Positions 10,549-21,419 are shown, numbered from the stretch's first letter. The stretch is 64,000 bases of DNA from Argyresthia goedartella (GCA_949825045.1 OX463813.1:2914001-2978000), one strand, 5' to 3'. The notes: a model not told the origin generated them from the sequence alone. Made by a program: numbers and translations.

Positions 10549-11189
10549 AAGTACATGAAAAAAAATTATAAAATATTATTAAAGGTCGAAAATTTGAGCC
10601 ACATCGCTGCCGCCGTCGCTAGGCAAGGTGCCCAGAAGGGTGGCGGCGTTGCCTCGCTGTATGGCGAGGCTCAGTCTTTGCCCAAGGTGGGATCCAGCCC
10701 TCCGGTCGTTAGAGGCGTCGACCAGGCGCGAGGAAAGTTCTTTGAACAGTGCCCCCATGGACTGTGGGTTTCTACCCCAAAGGGCACAAATATGTAGCCC
10801 TGCCCGAGGGCTGCATGAGTGTTAAATGTAGTTTAAGGATAATTTATAAAGATATTATATACGCTAGTATACCATGAAGGTAATAAGGGTACCATTCCCG
10901 GTGTTGGTCATGTACCATCAACAGCAAATGTGGAGACCCACTGTAAGGGTTCTTTTCCCATGCAGCCCAGCGCTTAAATGTCATAAAACAAATAGTTTTT
11001 GAAGGGTTTACCGCCACACGCTAGCTGCAAGGTTTTTTTTAAATGGGTCTCCACAGCTGCCACTGATGGTACCAATGAACTAAGTCTTGGTTACTTCCAA
11101 GCCGTATTCGGCCACTGCGACTGCTTTATGAGTTCCCTGGTTGATTTGTGGTGCGACGGCCATGCGTGCCCTGATATGACTTCATAATT
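10549..11189. other. Unassigned, partly GC-rich
   Basis: The 10600-10800 part is GC-rich and open in two overlapping + frames (10555-10797 and 10628-10825), which argues against both. It probably belongs to the repeat starting at 10499. No motif recognised. Confidence 0.35.
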
Positions 11190-11900
11190 TCATAACTTCA
11201 TAATTCTTTATTGAACACTGTTATTTAAAAAGGATACATTAAGAGAAAACATATGTACAAAGGCGAGCTTATCTCTGAAAAGAGATTTCTTCCAGCAAAC
11301 CAAGGCATGACAGGAAATTTTGTCAATAAAGGGTAGGCAGTGCACAATATCTTAACAATAATAAAATACATATAAGTAAATTACATATCTATAAAATACG
11401 GTAAATAAAATACATACTCGTATATACCACACTACTAAATACGTATCAATGCATACATAAACCTGTACATAAAGTTTACATATAATAATAATTATATACA
11501 TGTTACAACTAACTTTGTCGAAAAAGGGATATTACAATGTTCGAGATTACTTAAATGACAGGACTGTATGGGGTTAATCTAGCTCAACACAGACCTCGCT
11601 GTTAATAATTTTGTAATTATTTATTATTGCCTGCTTATTAAATAAAAAAAAACATAATAGTATAAGTTAAGCACAACCTATTTTTAAAACAGATCTAAAA
11701 ATCAATCTTAGGGAGTTTCTACGCCCTTCTTCTCCCACAGTGGTCCAATGTAGAGAAAAGGCAAATAATGACGTTTGCTAAGTGTATGTAAATATCTACA
11801 GTAATAAAGTACTTTGACTTTGACTCACTTTGACTTTATCACAAAAGAGAGAGGAAGTGCTCTTTTACCCGGTTTTTGAAAGCGAAAAGAGTGGGGCTTA
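11190..11900 (-). mobile_element. LINE-U 3' UTR, interrupted copy 1
   Basis: Minus-strand LINE tail. Its 3' end is at ttcataattctttattgaac, and it contains aaaggcgagcttat and agcaaaccaaggcatgacag. The same sequence is present uninterrupted at 42397-42705. Here it is split by LINE-T copy 2 (11513-11838) and resumes at tcacaaaagagagagg. Open frames at 10999-11187 do not belong to it. Confidence 0.75.
11513..11838 (+). mobile_element. LINE-T, 5'-truncated copy 2
   Basis: Starts actttgtcgaaaaaggga (inside ORF2), keeps the last 19 or so codons through a TAA, the 3' UTR with gggagtttctacgccc, and ends in a (ttgac)n-type tail at about 11814-11838. It is inserted in LINE-U; the empty site is seen at 42683. 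Confidence 0.9.
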
Positions 11901-12436
11901 TTATTTTTCTTTGTTGCATTGACTATATATAATTGATACGCTGGCAGCCGTGGTTACTACCGTCCTTACTCCATCTAATCCTCTCCCCGACTGAGCGGAG
12001 AGAGAGTGCCTATAACTAAATAGGACTGCTCCATCACTGAAGATGCTGCCGCTTCGCACTGTTATCACTGTGCTGTGGGGAAGCGACCATCCTTGGGCCG
12101 CGCATGCGCAGGCACTAGCCGAAGCCCCGCTGGCATCACCGCGAAACCTCTCTGCCTCTGTTCATCACCACAGTTCTTGGTCGGTTCCTTTGTCGAAAGA
12201 AGTCAAATACGCAGGATATATTATAGTGCATAAGTGCTCGCACAGATGCACTCCCACGTCCTCACTCCTCTTCGCCTGATGAGATGGAGAGCGCTTACAT
12301 TTAGAGAAGAGATAGTTGATTGTTGATGTGTTTTGGACTTCATTCTGAACAACTTTCGCTATGAAACATTTGATTTCCGAGACTGGATTCCCGTGATGGA
12401 CGAACATTTTCCATAAACATAACACACATACATAAT
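11901..12436. other. Unassigned; one GC-rich frame
   Basis: A 78-codon + frame at 12043-12279 has a GC-rich first half, and a minus frame overlaps it at 12165-12425. Neither has a signal peptide or domain that I can name. It could be an eroded exon or part of a retroelement leader. Confidence 0.3.
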
Positions 12437-12503
12437 GGGTCCCTACAAATGTGTAGGGAACCCTTGGTGCGAGGGTCAGACTCGCACTTGACCGTTTATT
12501 ATT
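12437..12503 (-). repeat. Fragment of repeat R
   Basis: gggaacccttggtgcgaggg followed by cagactcgcacttgaccg matches the end of R copies 1 and 2 in inverted orientation. Confidence 0.75.
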
Positions 12504-12561
12504 TAATAAAACGCTATAAAAATATTAAGTTATGTTGCTATGATAGTCCACTATATTTAAA

Positions 12562-12798
12562 GTAAAAGTCAAAGTTTTTTATTACTGTAATTATTTACAT
12601 ATACTTAGTAAACGTCATTTTTTGCCTCTTCTCTACATTGGACCACTGTGGGAGAGAAGGGCGTAGAAACTCCCACAGATTGATTTTCAGATCTCTTTTA
12701 AAAATTGTTTATGCTCAACATACAAATATGAAAATGTTATCATTATGATTAATAAGCCGGAATAAATAATTACAAAGTTGTTAGCAATAAAGTCTGTA
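12562..12798 (-). mobile_element. LINE-T copy 3, 3' half
   Basis: Inverted 3' UTR: the tail remnant aaaagtcaaag at about 12565-12575, then tacattggaccactgtggga and gggcgtagaaactcccac. It is separated from its other half (14108-14412) by the mariner at 12799-14107. Confidence 0.88.
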
Positions 12799-14107
12799 CA
12801 TAGTCAGGTCATAAGTTATGTCACATGTGCAATATGAAATAATTTAGACATGTTTATTATTTATGTTAACATTTATATAGCAAAATGAACTTAATAAAAC
12901 ATAGATTCTTATGGTAATAAAGTTTATTCAAAATGACCCCCGCGATTTTGAATACAGGCCTTTATTCTGCGCGGACAGTCGTCTATCGCAGCACGAACGA
13001 GGTCCATGTCAATATCGGCGGCTGCCTTAATCAAGGATGCCTTGAGTGACTCCAAATCAGGATGAGGCTTTGAGCAGGCCTTTTCCTCCAAGTGTTGCCA
13101 TATCTTGTAATCTAACGGACTCAAATCTGGACTGGAGGAGGGCCAGTCTTCGTGCCGGATGAAGTCGATTTCACGCGCCGCCAGCCAGTCTTGTGTGCTT
13201 TTCGCTCTATGAGCTGGCGCAGAATCTTGTTGGAATACCCAGTGCCTGTTATTAAACATGGTATGAGAAACAGGTTCCACAAGGTTCTTGAGGACTGTAT
13301 TTTGATACACAACTGCATTCGTTTTGACGCCTTTCTCACAAAAATGTACCTCAGTTAAGCCCCAATAAGATTATCCCAACCAAACCATGAGCGAGGATGG
13401 AAAATGACCTCGTTGGACACGCGGAATACGGTTGCTCGCTTCTTCACTGCTGTGTGCGTACACCTTATCATTTTGTTTGTTGTAGCTCTCTTCCACAGTG
13501 AAAATTTTTTCATCCGAAAAAAGAATTTCCCGATGCTTTTTTCCCGCGTACCGCTTCAACTAAGCGCGGCATCTCTTCAGTCTCAGGTCCATTAAACGAG
13601 CGACCAAACGATGTCCTGTTTTTCTTCGATATGCCTTAAGCCCTAAGTCTTCATTTAACACCCTTTTCACCGTGGTCCTGCTTAACCCCATCTGAAGGGC
13701 CAACAGTTTCTGCTTACGTATGGGATTTCTTTGAATTCGCCCCTTCACAGCTTTTATCACTGCTAGAGTCCTAACAGAGCGAGGGCGACCACTTCTTGAC
13801 CTGTCATCTACACTAGAGTCTTCATTGTATCGTTTTATGGTACGATAAACGAATCTTTTGGTTATATTCAAATTTTTCAGTAAGTCGAAAATCTGAATTG
13901 GCGCGTAACCGCAACGATGCAACGCAATAACTGCGACACGGTCTTCTTTAAGTGTCTACTCCATATTTAAAAATGAGGAAAATTCCAATAAGTACACATT
14001 TTTATTTTCATGAAAAATTCGAAATTCGAATTCAATAAACTTTTTTGTGGCCAGCGTTCTAAATTCAAAAGTTTTTATTGTGTGACAGAACTTATGACCT
14101 GACTGTG
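12799..14107 (-). mobile_element. Mariner element, DD37D type, 1309 bp
   Basis: Imperfect terminal inverted repeats of about 28 bp (catagtcaggtcataagtta at the left; the right arm read inward begins cacagtcaggtcataagttc). It is flanked by TA (12797-12798 and 14108-14109), the duplicated target of the Tc1/mariner superfamily. Length, repeats and a single transposase frame on the minus strand are all normal for a complete element. It interrupts the 3' UTR of LINE-T copy 3, so it is younger than that LINE. Confidence 0.96.
12924..13964 (-). pseudogene. Mariner transposase (DD37D), three in-frame stops
   Basis: Cut-and-paste transposase, expected to bind the terminal repeats and act in the nucleus. 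ATG at 13964, final stop at 12924-12926, 347 codons, the usual mariner length. The N-terminal part has two helix-turn-helix-like DNA-binding segments (about residues 15-115). The catalytic triad is visible as LFSDEK, then FQQDSAPAH, then PDLSPLDY. There are 37 residues between the second and third Asp, which places it in the DD37D (maT-like) group rather than classical DD34D mariners. The reading frame is continuous with no frameshift, but it has three nonsense codons: codon 3 (TAG), one at about 13557-13559 between the DNA-binding and catalytic parts, and one at about 13371-13373 after MVWLG. So it is inactive, but only recently decayed. Confidence 0.95.
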
Positions 14108-14412
14108 TATTGAGCTAGATTAACCCCATACAGTCCCGTCATTTAAGTAATCTTGAATGTTGTAATATTACTTTTTCGACAAAATCGCTTTTACATGCTT
14201 TTTAAATTGCTCAAATGGCAAGTTCAAAACCTCCAGAGGTAGCTTATTGTAGTAGAGAATGCACTGACCCTTGAAAGAATTGCTAACCTTCGCGAGAAAT
14301 TATAAATTGATCGAATAGCTCTTTTCTGTATAATAAAAATAGTTTGAGAATCCGCTACTTTCCCCCACAACAAGATACCATAGGACATGACGCTATGAAA
14401 GTAACTTATCAT
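14108..14412 (-). mobile_element. LINE-T copy 3, 5' half (ORF2 remnant)
   Basis: The minus frame 14224-14412 starts SYFHSVMSYGILLWG and reads on to QKRAIRSIYN, the conserved segment after the reverse-transcriptase thumb in this LINE group. It then shifts frame: the FKGQCILYYNKI-like segment (14245-14285) is encoded in another frame. A deletion separates the two parts when compared with copy 1. Confidence 0.85.
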
Positions 14413-14524
14413 GATTCATGGTTGTGGTGGCACAATTGGTTTATATCGGATGCATATTCTATAACTTCTGGGTTCGAACGTACTATATAATATATAATAC
14501 AATTTAAAATAATAGATAATAATA

Positions 14525-14749
14525 ATATAAATGTAGCCCATTATTGTCCCCACCGAGGAGCACAGGCCTTTACCCAAATACGAGTAAGATTAAGCCATAC
14601 TTCACCACGCTGGCTCAGTGCGGGTTGGTGGAGGGATTTTATGGCCACGTAGCGATAGTAGCCGGGATCTATTACTTAAAGTGTCATCCGAAACACTGAG
14701 CGTCCGATAATATACTTCAGATAAATTAATTATCTCATTGGTTCATTTT
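14525..14749 (-). mobile_element. SINE delta-type, body part (interrupted)
   Basis: Inverted body with gagtaagattaagccatac, ccacgctggctcagtgcggg and tgtcatccgaaacactga. It breaks off at ctcattggttca, where the LINE at 14750-15290 is inserted; the tRNA-like head continues at 15290-15375. Confidence 0.8.
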
Positions 14750-15290
14750 TTTTTTTTTTTTTTTTATTAATATTTTTAAATAGGCCACAAGGGCACTTTC
14801 ACATGTCATTTCATTTCATTTTTTACAGAACATTTGGTATTATTATCATATTATCAGAAAAAAAAAAAAAGTACTTAATTATTGTTTCTGAGAGATGTAA
14901 AGAGTCTCATGTCATAATAAAATAATTAAAATATAAATAACAGAGATGTATAGTCTCTTTAGTCAATAATACAATGATAATAGGAGATGTAAATGGTCCC
15001 CACAGTCAAGAGTTGTATAATTAAATTAATCTTTGGAGGTGTAAAAGGCCTCCAAGTGTCCAGTAAAAGAAACTCTGGCAGTGAGGATGCTCACAATTAA
15101 TTAGAACAATTCAGTCCCAAGCATTTTTATCGTCTATGTACTCTTTAATACTGTAGTAAGCTTTAGAAATAAGCCTTTGCTTGATGTATTTCTTGAACTT
15201 ATTAATTGATAGATCTGTCAAAGTGCTTGGGAGTTTATTGTAAAATCTTACACAATTACCCTTGAACGAGTCTTGAGACGAGTCTTGAGA
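14750..15290 (-). mobile_element. 5'-truncated LINE with ORF2 C-terminus
   Basis: The poly(A) end appears as a T-run at 14749-14766. On the minus strand the last 50 or so codons are intact, ending in TGA at 15111-15113. They include SFKGNCVRFYNKLP, then FKKYIKQRLISKAYYS and IDDKNAWD. This is the same C-terminal pattern as LINE-T but a different family: it has a poly(A) tail and a different 3' UTR with repeated gagatgta-like motifs. It is inserted in the delta SINE near its head/body junction. Confidence 0.85.
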
Positions 15291-15375
15291 CGAGTCGAGA
15301 GAACTTGTCAGGAATCAAACCTGTATCACCTTTGTGAGAAGCAAGCGTGAAATCCATTAGACCACAGAGGTCATT
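15290..15375 (-). mobile_element. SINE delta head
   Basis: Inverted tRNA-like head: tcaggaatcaaacctgtatc (B box on the minus strand), gcaagcgtgaaatcc, then accacagaggtc. It continues the copy at 14525-14749 on the other side of the LINE. Confidence 0.8.
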
Positions 15376-15814
15376 CGAATCCACTATATGATTTTATTTT
15401 TGTTTTATTATTTTTAGTGCTTAGAAAACTTATTCTTAGACGATAGTACGCAGCCGAAAGTTTTTTAAACTTTTGTATCCTAAGATTAAGCTGAAAGTGT
15501 AATTTTCAGATTCGCTGTCGGGTTGCCCGGCCTTAACTAGCTAAAAAGTGACCGCAACTGAGCCTCTGCCACCCATATGGAAAAAGGCGTGACGCTATAT
15601 TGTTAATTTATTGAAGGCCATAAACTACGCAAGAAAGCAACTAGGTATCCTTTTCCTTACCACATGGCATACCGAAAATGACTGAGTCACATACTTTCCT
15701 CAAGCCGAAATGAATCCAATGAGGCAACCTTATTGAGGTAAATGCACGTTATCTGATGTAATATAATGTGATTTTTTCCCGTCTCCGATGCTCAAGTTAT
15801 CAATAAAATATCTA

Positions 15815-15974
15815 CAGCTATTCTACACTCAATTTTGCATGACGGCTAGGCCTTTGCCACATGTAAGGAGATTCGAAGCCTATATTTACAACCTTTTACG
15901 ATCACTACATTCTATTCCGGTCAAAATAGCTACCGAAGTTTTATTCATAGCGTAAAATAACAAAGCTTATGTAG
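15815..15974 (+). repeat. 160-bp direct duplication, copy 1
   Basis: Matches 17081-17240 base for base except for one T/C difference. It includes a delta-body-like piece (aattttgcatgacggctagg). Confidence 0.95.
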
Positions 15975-16119
15975 ATATTTAAAATATCATGCTTTCGACA
16001 TTCAAGAGGTTATCAAAAGGGGTCATATTGACTAAGAAATATACAAAACTTAACTTGAAGACTTTACTTTGAACATGACTGAAATATATCTCCTGTCTTT
16101 GTCACGTCGTAATTATTTA

Positions 16120-16258
16120 TCATCTTCTTTGTTTGTCTGTCTTGTGAACAACAAAGTAATTACAAATATTGAAAAGTTTGTAAAACGAATTATGTTTTGG
16201 ATTCCAGGCTAATGGAGAATCAGCTAAGTTATGGCCTATTTTTTCTATATGTATACGT
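16120..16258. other. Short spacer
   Basis: No feature recognised; the minus frame 16120-16323 runs into the SINE and is not a gene. Confidence 0.4.
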
Positions 16259-16440
16259 ACGACCTCTGTGGCGCTGCGCTTGTGGTTACGCTTACCATGC
16301 GAGAGGTCCCGGGTTCGATCCACGGCCTGGGGATTAAGAAAAAAGGATCCAGGTCTTGGATGTTAATATGTGTGTGACGTCGCTGTTTCTGAAGCTCCAG
16401 GGGCCAGAAGCAATGTATTTTCCTGTATGTTAACGTTTAT
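16259..16440 (+). mobile_element. tRNA-derived SINE gamma, copy 1
   Basis: Head gacctctgtggcgctgcgct with B box gggttcgatcc (about 16312-16322), then a tggggattaag linker. The body has tgtgtgacgtcgctgtttct and ccagaagcaatgta. The same order is found at 27.8, 30.5 and 35.3 kb. Confidence 0.82.
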
Positions 16441-16448
16441 ATATATAT

Positions 16449-16661
16449 AATATAATACCTTGGACACTATTTGCACACATTGATCTAGCCCCAAACTAGG
16501 ATTCCCTGTGTCTTGGGTACTAGACAACGAAACACATACTTGTATAGATAAATATTATACTTAGATCCGTTCTCATCAAACAAATATTTGTCCCCACCGG
16601 GAGTCGAACCCGTGACCCTTGGCTTCGTAGGCAGGGTTGGCTCGGCCATTCGGGTCGTCGT
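16449..16661 (-). mobile_element. SINE alpha, copy S2
   Basis: Inverted copy: atacct/tggacac tail at the left, taggattccctgtgtcttgg body, gggagtcgaaccc (B box) and ggccattcgggtcgtcg (start of the head) at the right. It stands head-to-head with S3 across a 139-bp spacer. Confidence 0.9.
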
Positions 16662-16800
16662 TATGTTTATATTTGATTTAAAAATATACAATATAATTAT
16701 GAATATAAAAATACAATTGTTATTATTATTATTACAATTGTGTCACAACTTTTCCCATACGGGGCATAAGATATACGATTGCGCCTACGTGACGTATACA

Positions 16801-17068
16801 TGACGACCCGAATGGCCGAGTAGGCAGTGACGCTGCCTACGAAACCAAGGGTTCCGGGTTCGAGTCCCGGTGGGGGCAAATGTTTGTTTGATGAGAACGG
16901 ATGTTTGTACCGCAGTCATGGTTGTTTATCTATCTAAGTCTTCAATATTTCTCTATATAAGTATATATATCGTTGTCTAGTACCCAAGATACAGGGAATC
17001 CTAGTTTGGGGCTAGATCAATGTGTGTAAATAGTGTCCAAGGTATTATTATATTATTATAAAAATTAT
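16801..17068 (+). mobile_element. SINE alpha, copy S3 (best head)
   Basis: Starts gacgacccgaatggccgag, giving an A box (tggccgagtagg) and a B box (gggttcgagtccc, 16856-16868). The head reads like a tRNA with a long variable arm but lacks a closing acceptor stem. The tail ends aaggtattattat. Confidence 0.92.
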
Positions 17069-17080
17069 TATACTTACAGC

Positions 17081-17240
17081 CAGCTATTCCACACTCAATT
17101 TTGCATGACGGCTAGGCCTTTGCCACATGTAAGGAGATTCGAAGCCTATATTTACAACCTTTTACGATCACTACATTCTATTCCGGTCAAAATAGCTACC
17201 GAAGTTTTATTCATAGCGTAAAATAACAAAGCTTATGTAG
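17081..17240 (+). repeat. 160-bp direct duplication, copy 2
   Basis: Near-identical to 15815-15974, exactly 1266 bases downstream. It begins just after the SINE S3 tail. The frame at 17033-17221 is inside it and is not a gene. Confidence 0.95.
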
Positions 17241-17595
17241 TATAGATTGTAAGGAATCGCCTCGCTCGCTTGTTGATATATTGCATAGAAAATTGTCTAT
17301 TACGCGAAGACCCTTACCCTTATTCTGTTGACGCCTTGATTCGATGCAGAGAGCAAAACCTATTTAAAAAGAGATCTAAAACCAATCTGTGGGAGTTTTG
17401 TTCCTCGGCAATTCGTACAATTCCTTATTTGTATGAATAATCATGATTGACAAAAACATTGTCACGAATTCGTACAATATCCGCTAACGTCTAATACAAG
17501 GTAAATCAGAAGAATGTAGGTCATAATTCAGAGGTGGTACTATACTACTTTTATCAAAATTGATAAAGCGCTTTTTGAAAAAATACAACAAATTA
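17241..17595. other. Unassigned, with a LINE-T scrap
   Basis: 17355-17402 (aaaaagagatctaaaaccaa, then tgtgggagttt) is a fragment of the LINE-T 3' UTR. The rest is not recognised. Confidence 0.6.
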
Positions 17596-17978
17596 TGTCC
17601 GTACGATAGTCAAAACCGTTAGTTGATAAACCATTATTTCGCGTTAGTTGGTCAACTATCGACAGATAGTAAACTGTAGTGTACTGCTTACTATATGACG
17701 CGGTAGTTGATAAACTAAAGTTTAAAACCGTTAAATAGTAAACTGGTTTAAACTTGAATTGCAAACGAAATACCAGGGCAAATACTGCGGTAGCTTAGGT
17801 GAAGACTAGAGGTGGCGAGAGCAGCGAATCCCCCGAATAGTTTTCGTGTTAGGTTGACATTTAAGAACAAAAGAAACGTAATTTCTAAACCCTGTCGGTC
17901 TGGTTTACTATCTGTCGATCGTTGATCAACTAACGTGTTAGATTATCAACTAATGGTTTTGACTATCTTACGGTGACG
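17596..17978 (-). mobile_element. MITE D, copy D3
   Basis: Ends tgtccgtacgatagtcaaaa and cttacggtgac with inner repeats of gttagttgat / atcaactaac. The middle is the shared core in inverted orientation (cagggcaaatactgcggtag, cttaggtgaag, gttaggttgaca). It lacks two bases in the left terminus compared with D1. The putative target duplication is not clean (atta / tata). Confidence 0.85.
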
Positions 17979-18146
17979 TATACACAGATGACGTTTGGTT
18001 TGTGGTTCCGTGCAGCAAAAGTTTTGATGAGGACTTTTCATGTACACAGACTTCATTCGCATCACGCCCGGGGAGGAACTTGACGTCGGTTTTTTAAGTG
18101 TTTAACTTGGTGAATTATTCTCCATGTATAAGTGTCTGAATTGTAA

Positions 18147-18645
18147 TAGTAGTTTATGTGACTGCTGCATAATGGAGGGCATTAAAACTCGAGAGCGGGT
18201 TTATGAAACGAGCCGAAGGCAAGTATCATAATAATATCACTCGAGAGTTTTAATGCCTAATTATGTACAGTTACATACACTAGTTTATCTACACACATAT
18301 CATAAGCTCTCTTTGATGTGTTCAGGAACCGCATGTTTGACCGGCATTGTGGTTCTGCAATTGTTTAGCTTGTTCTTTAGTACCAACTTCACGCAGACGG
18401 GCGTCGGCGTTCGAAATTTGAATGTCAGTACCAACTTCACAGACAAACTAGGGACGGCACGCGGGTGGGCGTCGGCGTTCGAAATTTGAATGTCATTATA
18501 TGTAGAAAAACTACACATAATGTCCATTATGTGTAGTTTTCCAGATACGAAACGAGTTTTTACCAAGTAGTTTAACATAATGCTGATCGTAACGTGCGGT
18601 TTTTGAACGCAGCAAAGAGGGTTTATGATACGTGTGTAGATAAAA
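18147..18645 (+). mobile_element. FB-A, copy A3 (subfamily II)
   Basis: Complete, from tagtagtttatgtg to gtgtgtagataaaa. It carries a tandem duplication of about 60 bp inside (two gtaccaacttcac to gttcgaaatttgaatgtca units). The central hairpin has arms gaaaaactacacataatg / cattatgtgtagtttt. The 78-codon frame 18253-18489 recurs in other copies but is probably not a gene. Confidence 0.93.
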
Positions 18646-19167
18646 GGTCATTATTTTTGCTTACTTCCAATAAACTATTTGAGTATGAGTTTACATCCAG
18701 TTACTCAAAACTCATTTTTTCATCGCGGTGACATCGATCTTACTTTGAAATCATGTTCGCTCTGAATCCAGCAGTTTTTGACCTTCTATATTCTACACAT
18801 AACCGTAATATTGTATTACACAAAATGTGTTGCGCATTGCAATAACAAGTAAATAAAATCAGTTTATTTTCATAATAGACATTTACTAACGCTTTAAAAT
18901 AGGGTATCGAAGGCCGTAAGCCTGTCAGAACGACTTTAAATCTGGCGTTAAATAAACGTGTGTATATACATACATTCATACATTGCATTGCCCCACACTA
19001 GGATATCCTGTGTCGTAGGAACCAGAAACAGCGACGTCACAGACAAATAAACCGAAGACCTGACAGTTTTTGTCAAAATTATAGAAGATTACGACTCTAA
19101 CGAAACTGTCTAACAATAATCCTTATAATATATAACATATTTTTATTAATTTATAATTTATTAATAA
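18646..19167. other. Unassigned, with a gamma SINE body fragment
   Basis: 18975-19080 holds an inverted gamma body: ccccacactaggatatcctg, ccagaaacagcgacgtcac. The remainder is AT-rich and unrecognised. Confidence 0.6.
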
Positions 19168-19416
19168 CAATAATAATAATACCTTGGACACCATTTGCAC
19201 ACATTGATCTAGCCCCAAACTAGGATTCCCTGTATGTTGGGTACTAGACAACGATGCACATACTTATATAGATAAATATTATACTTAGATAGATAAACAA
19301 CCATGACTAGGGTAAAAACATCGTTCTCATCAAACAAATATTTGCCTCCACCGGGGCTCGAACCCGGGACCCTTGCTTCGTAGGCAGGGTCACTGCCGAC
19401 TCGGCCATTCGGGTCT
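19168..19416 (-). mobile_element. SINE alpha, copy S4
   Basis: Inverted full copy, from aataataccttggacac to gactcggccattcgggtc. B box in ggggctcgaacccggg. The minus frame at 19209-19424 is only the SINE read through. Confidence 0.9.
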
Positions 19417-19429
19417 ATTGACATTTTAT

Positions 19430-19769
19430 GTTTTTACCCGACTACGGCGACCGCCAAAAGGAAGGGTAATGATTTTGGCAGTCTATGTATGTATGTGGGT
19501 GGGTATGTATGTATGTCCACTCGTAGCGCCTAAACTACTGAACCGATTTTAGTAAATGAGGTGTCAATAGATTTGTAATAATTCTGCGGGTGACATAGGC
19601 TATGTAGATCTGATGTGGCGCCCTCAAGCGGCCATGAAAAACTCTGTTTAGTTAGGTAAATGTTTGGTACTCATGAACTATGATAGCTAGAGAGTTGAAA
19701 TTTTCACAGATGATGTGTTTCTGTTGCCGCTATAACAACAAATATTAAAAACAATAAATAATAAAATAT
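19430..19769 (+). repeat. Dispersed CCCGACTACGG repeat with an R fragment
   Basis: Begins acccgactacggcgaccgcc, then ggaagggtaatgattttggc and a (tatg)n stretch at about 19484-19515. This is a widespread moth repeat type. 19645-19745 resembles the middle of repeat R (inverted: agatgatgtgtttctg, cgctataacaacaaatatt). Confidence 0.7.
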
Positions 19770-20516
19770 AAGTAAAAAAAAACTATAACCCGACTACGTG
19801 AGTTTAGAGGTTTAAAAAGTGCGAAACAAGGAAATAATTCAGAAAGAAGTCAAGAAATGCGAAGGTACAAAAATGGTCGAGGTAGAGCCGTGGTCGCACC
19901 TACCTGTATTCTCATTCGTCACTAGATTTTTATTCCAGTCGGTCCATTGAAACTACCAGCACCGGCAAACTCAAAGCGAATAGGTAATAATGTACCGAAC
20001 GATTCCACCAAGTTTGTTGTTGTGTCTACTTAATCTTACACAGATGTTGGTTAAAAGTGATTAACGTGAGTCAAAAGTCTAATGGATTTCCAGCAGCTGT
20101 ACACGTTCATTTCAGCCCTATCAAAATTGAGAGAGCTGAAGAGTCGGAGTAGTCGCCATGACATGAATCGGTCGGGTATATCATAGTCATCATCTCAAAA
20201 TAGATTAGATACCATGTAAGAAAACACTTTAGTTAAGTTCTAATATACTTAAGTGCTGTGATATCCTACATATAATGATTGTAAAGGACTTTTTATTTAT
20301 TTATTACAACACTTAAAAGTTATACCTTGGAAAAGGCTGTAGTTCCAATGGTAAATGATTTTTTGCACATTTGTGAGATACAGTAGGTGCGACCACGGCT
20401 CTACCTCGACCATTTTTGTACCTTCGCATTTCTTGACTTCTTTCTGAATTATTTCCTTGTTTCGCACTTTTTAAACCTCTTAACTCACGTAGTCGGGTTA
20501 TAGTTTTTTTTTACTT
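19770..20516. mobile_element. Inverted-repeat element H
   Basis: Arms 19783-19903 and 20383-20503 are reverse complements over 121 bases with a single mismatch, and a further 13 bases (aagt plus nine A) match outside each arm. The outer motif ataacccgactacgtgagtt resembles the ends of the CCCGACTACGG repeat. The 479-bp centre has no ORF. The near-identity of the arms implies recent origin or conversion. Confidence 0.92.
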
Positions 20517-20965
20517 ATTTTTATTGTCTGCAACATAAATGCCTAAAACATTCATACGCTATTTTAATACAAATCTGACCTCAATACAGCCATCTCAATT
20601 TCGGTCTAGACGTTATTATGACTACGGAGAGACTTACCCTTACTACATTTAATATCTGTTAACAAGAGAGCAAGATAGATTATTTTTAGAGATTGAGTTA
20701 AAAGAACATTATAAGAAGTTTCTAATGGTGATGGAAAACATAAATATAAAACAAAAATATAAATATAAATATATATACACAGGCTTCTGGCCCCACATTG
20801 GGATAACATGTGTTGTGGGAACCAGAAACAGCGATCACACCCATACACATACATCCACGACAGTTTTTATAATTTTCATGGTTTTATCATCTCAGATATG
20901 TATATTTTAAATTTAATCATGTTTATCCCCGGAACATTGTCAAAACGTTAATTATTTAATCGTCG
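20517..20965. other. Unassigned, with a gamma fragment
   Basis: 20775-20870 is an inverted gamma SINE body (cttctggccccacattggga, ccagaaacagcgatcaca). The overlapping frames at 20606-20910 are not genes. Confidence 0.55.
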
Positions 20966-21238
20966 TAAAAAGAGCTCCGTGGTCTAGTGTTTTTCACGAT
21001 TGCTTCTCACGTGGGAGGTGCAGGTTCCGTACTGACAATGTACCAATGAATAAACCTTTCAAAAACCGAGGGTAGTTGGGACGGTTCGCGATTTTCAACC
21101 TTAAACCATGGTAATAAGGTTTAAAACCTCTTACGAAAAGTGGCGTTAGCTAACGCCGGTTGTATTCAAGAGGTTAAGTAATGTATCTTAACACATTCGC
21201 TGCCATTTTTTTATGCATCGCGATTTTGAACATTATGC

Positions 21239-21362
21239 CAACGTATTAGAGTTCACATGTTAAGTGCAGCAACGTATTAGAGTTCACATGTTAAGTGCAG
21301 CAACGTATTAGAGTTCACATGTTAAGTGCAGCAACGTATTAGAGTTCACATGTTAAGTGCAG
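21239..21362. repeat. 31-bp tandem array, 4 copies
   Basis: Units start at 21239, 21270, 21301 and 21332 and carry caacgtattagagttcacat. The copies appear identical. Confidence 0.97.
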
Positions 21363-21419
21363 CAAACGGACGTTTTATCGGTGATGGAAAACATCGTAAG
21401 AATACCTTAATTACTCCAT

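Larger units (their letters stand above)
15376..16258. other. Unassigned, with delta fragments and a duplicated segment
   Basis: 15500-15625 holds a delta tail fragment (gttgcccggccttaac, gcctctgccacccatatgg). 15815-15974 is a near-perfect copy of 17081-17240. The rest is unassigned AT-rich sequence. Confidence 0.6.

Noticed and set aside
12043..12279. First exon with a signal peptide
   Set aside because: The N-terminus lacks a clear hydrophobic core and no donor site is convincing; left as unassigned.
16801..16875. A true tRNA gene with A and B boxes
   Set aside because: No acceptor-stem pairing, and the same head recurs in seven copies with a common body and tail, so it is a SINE.
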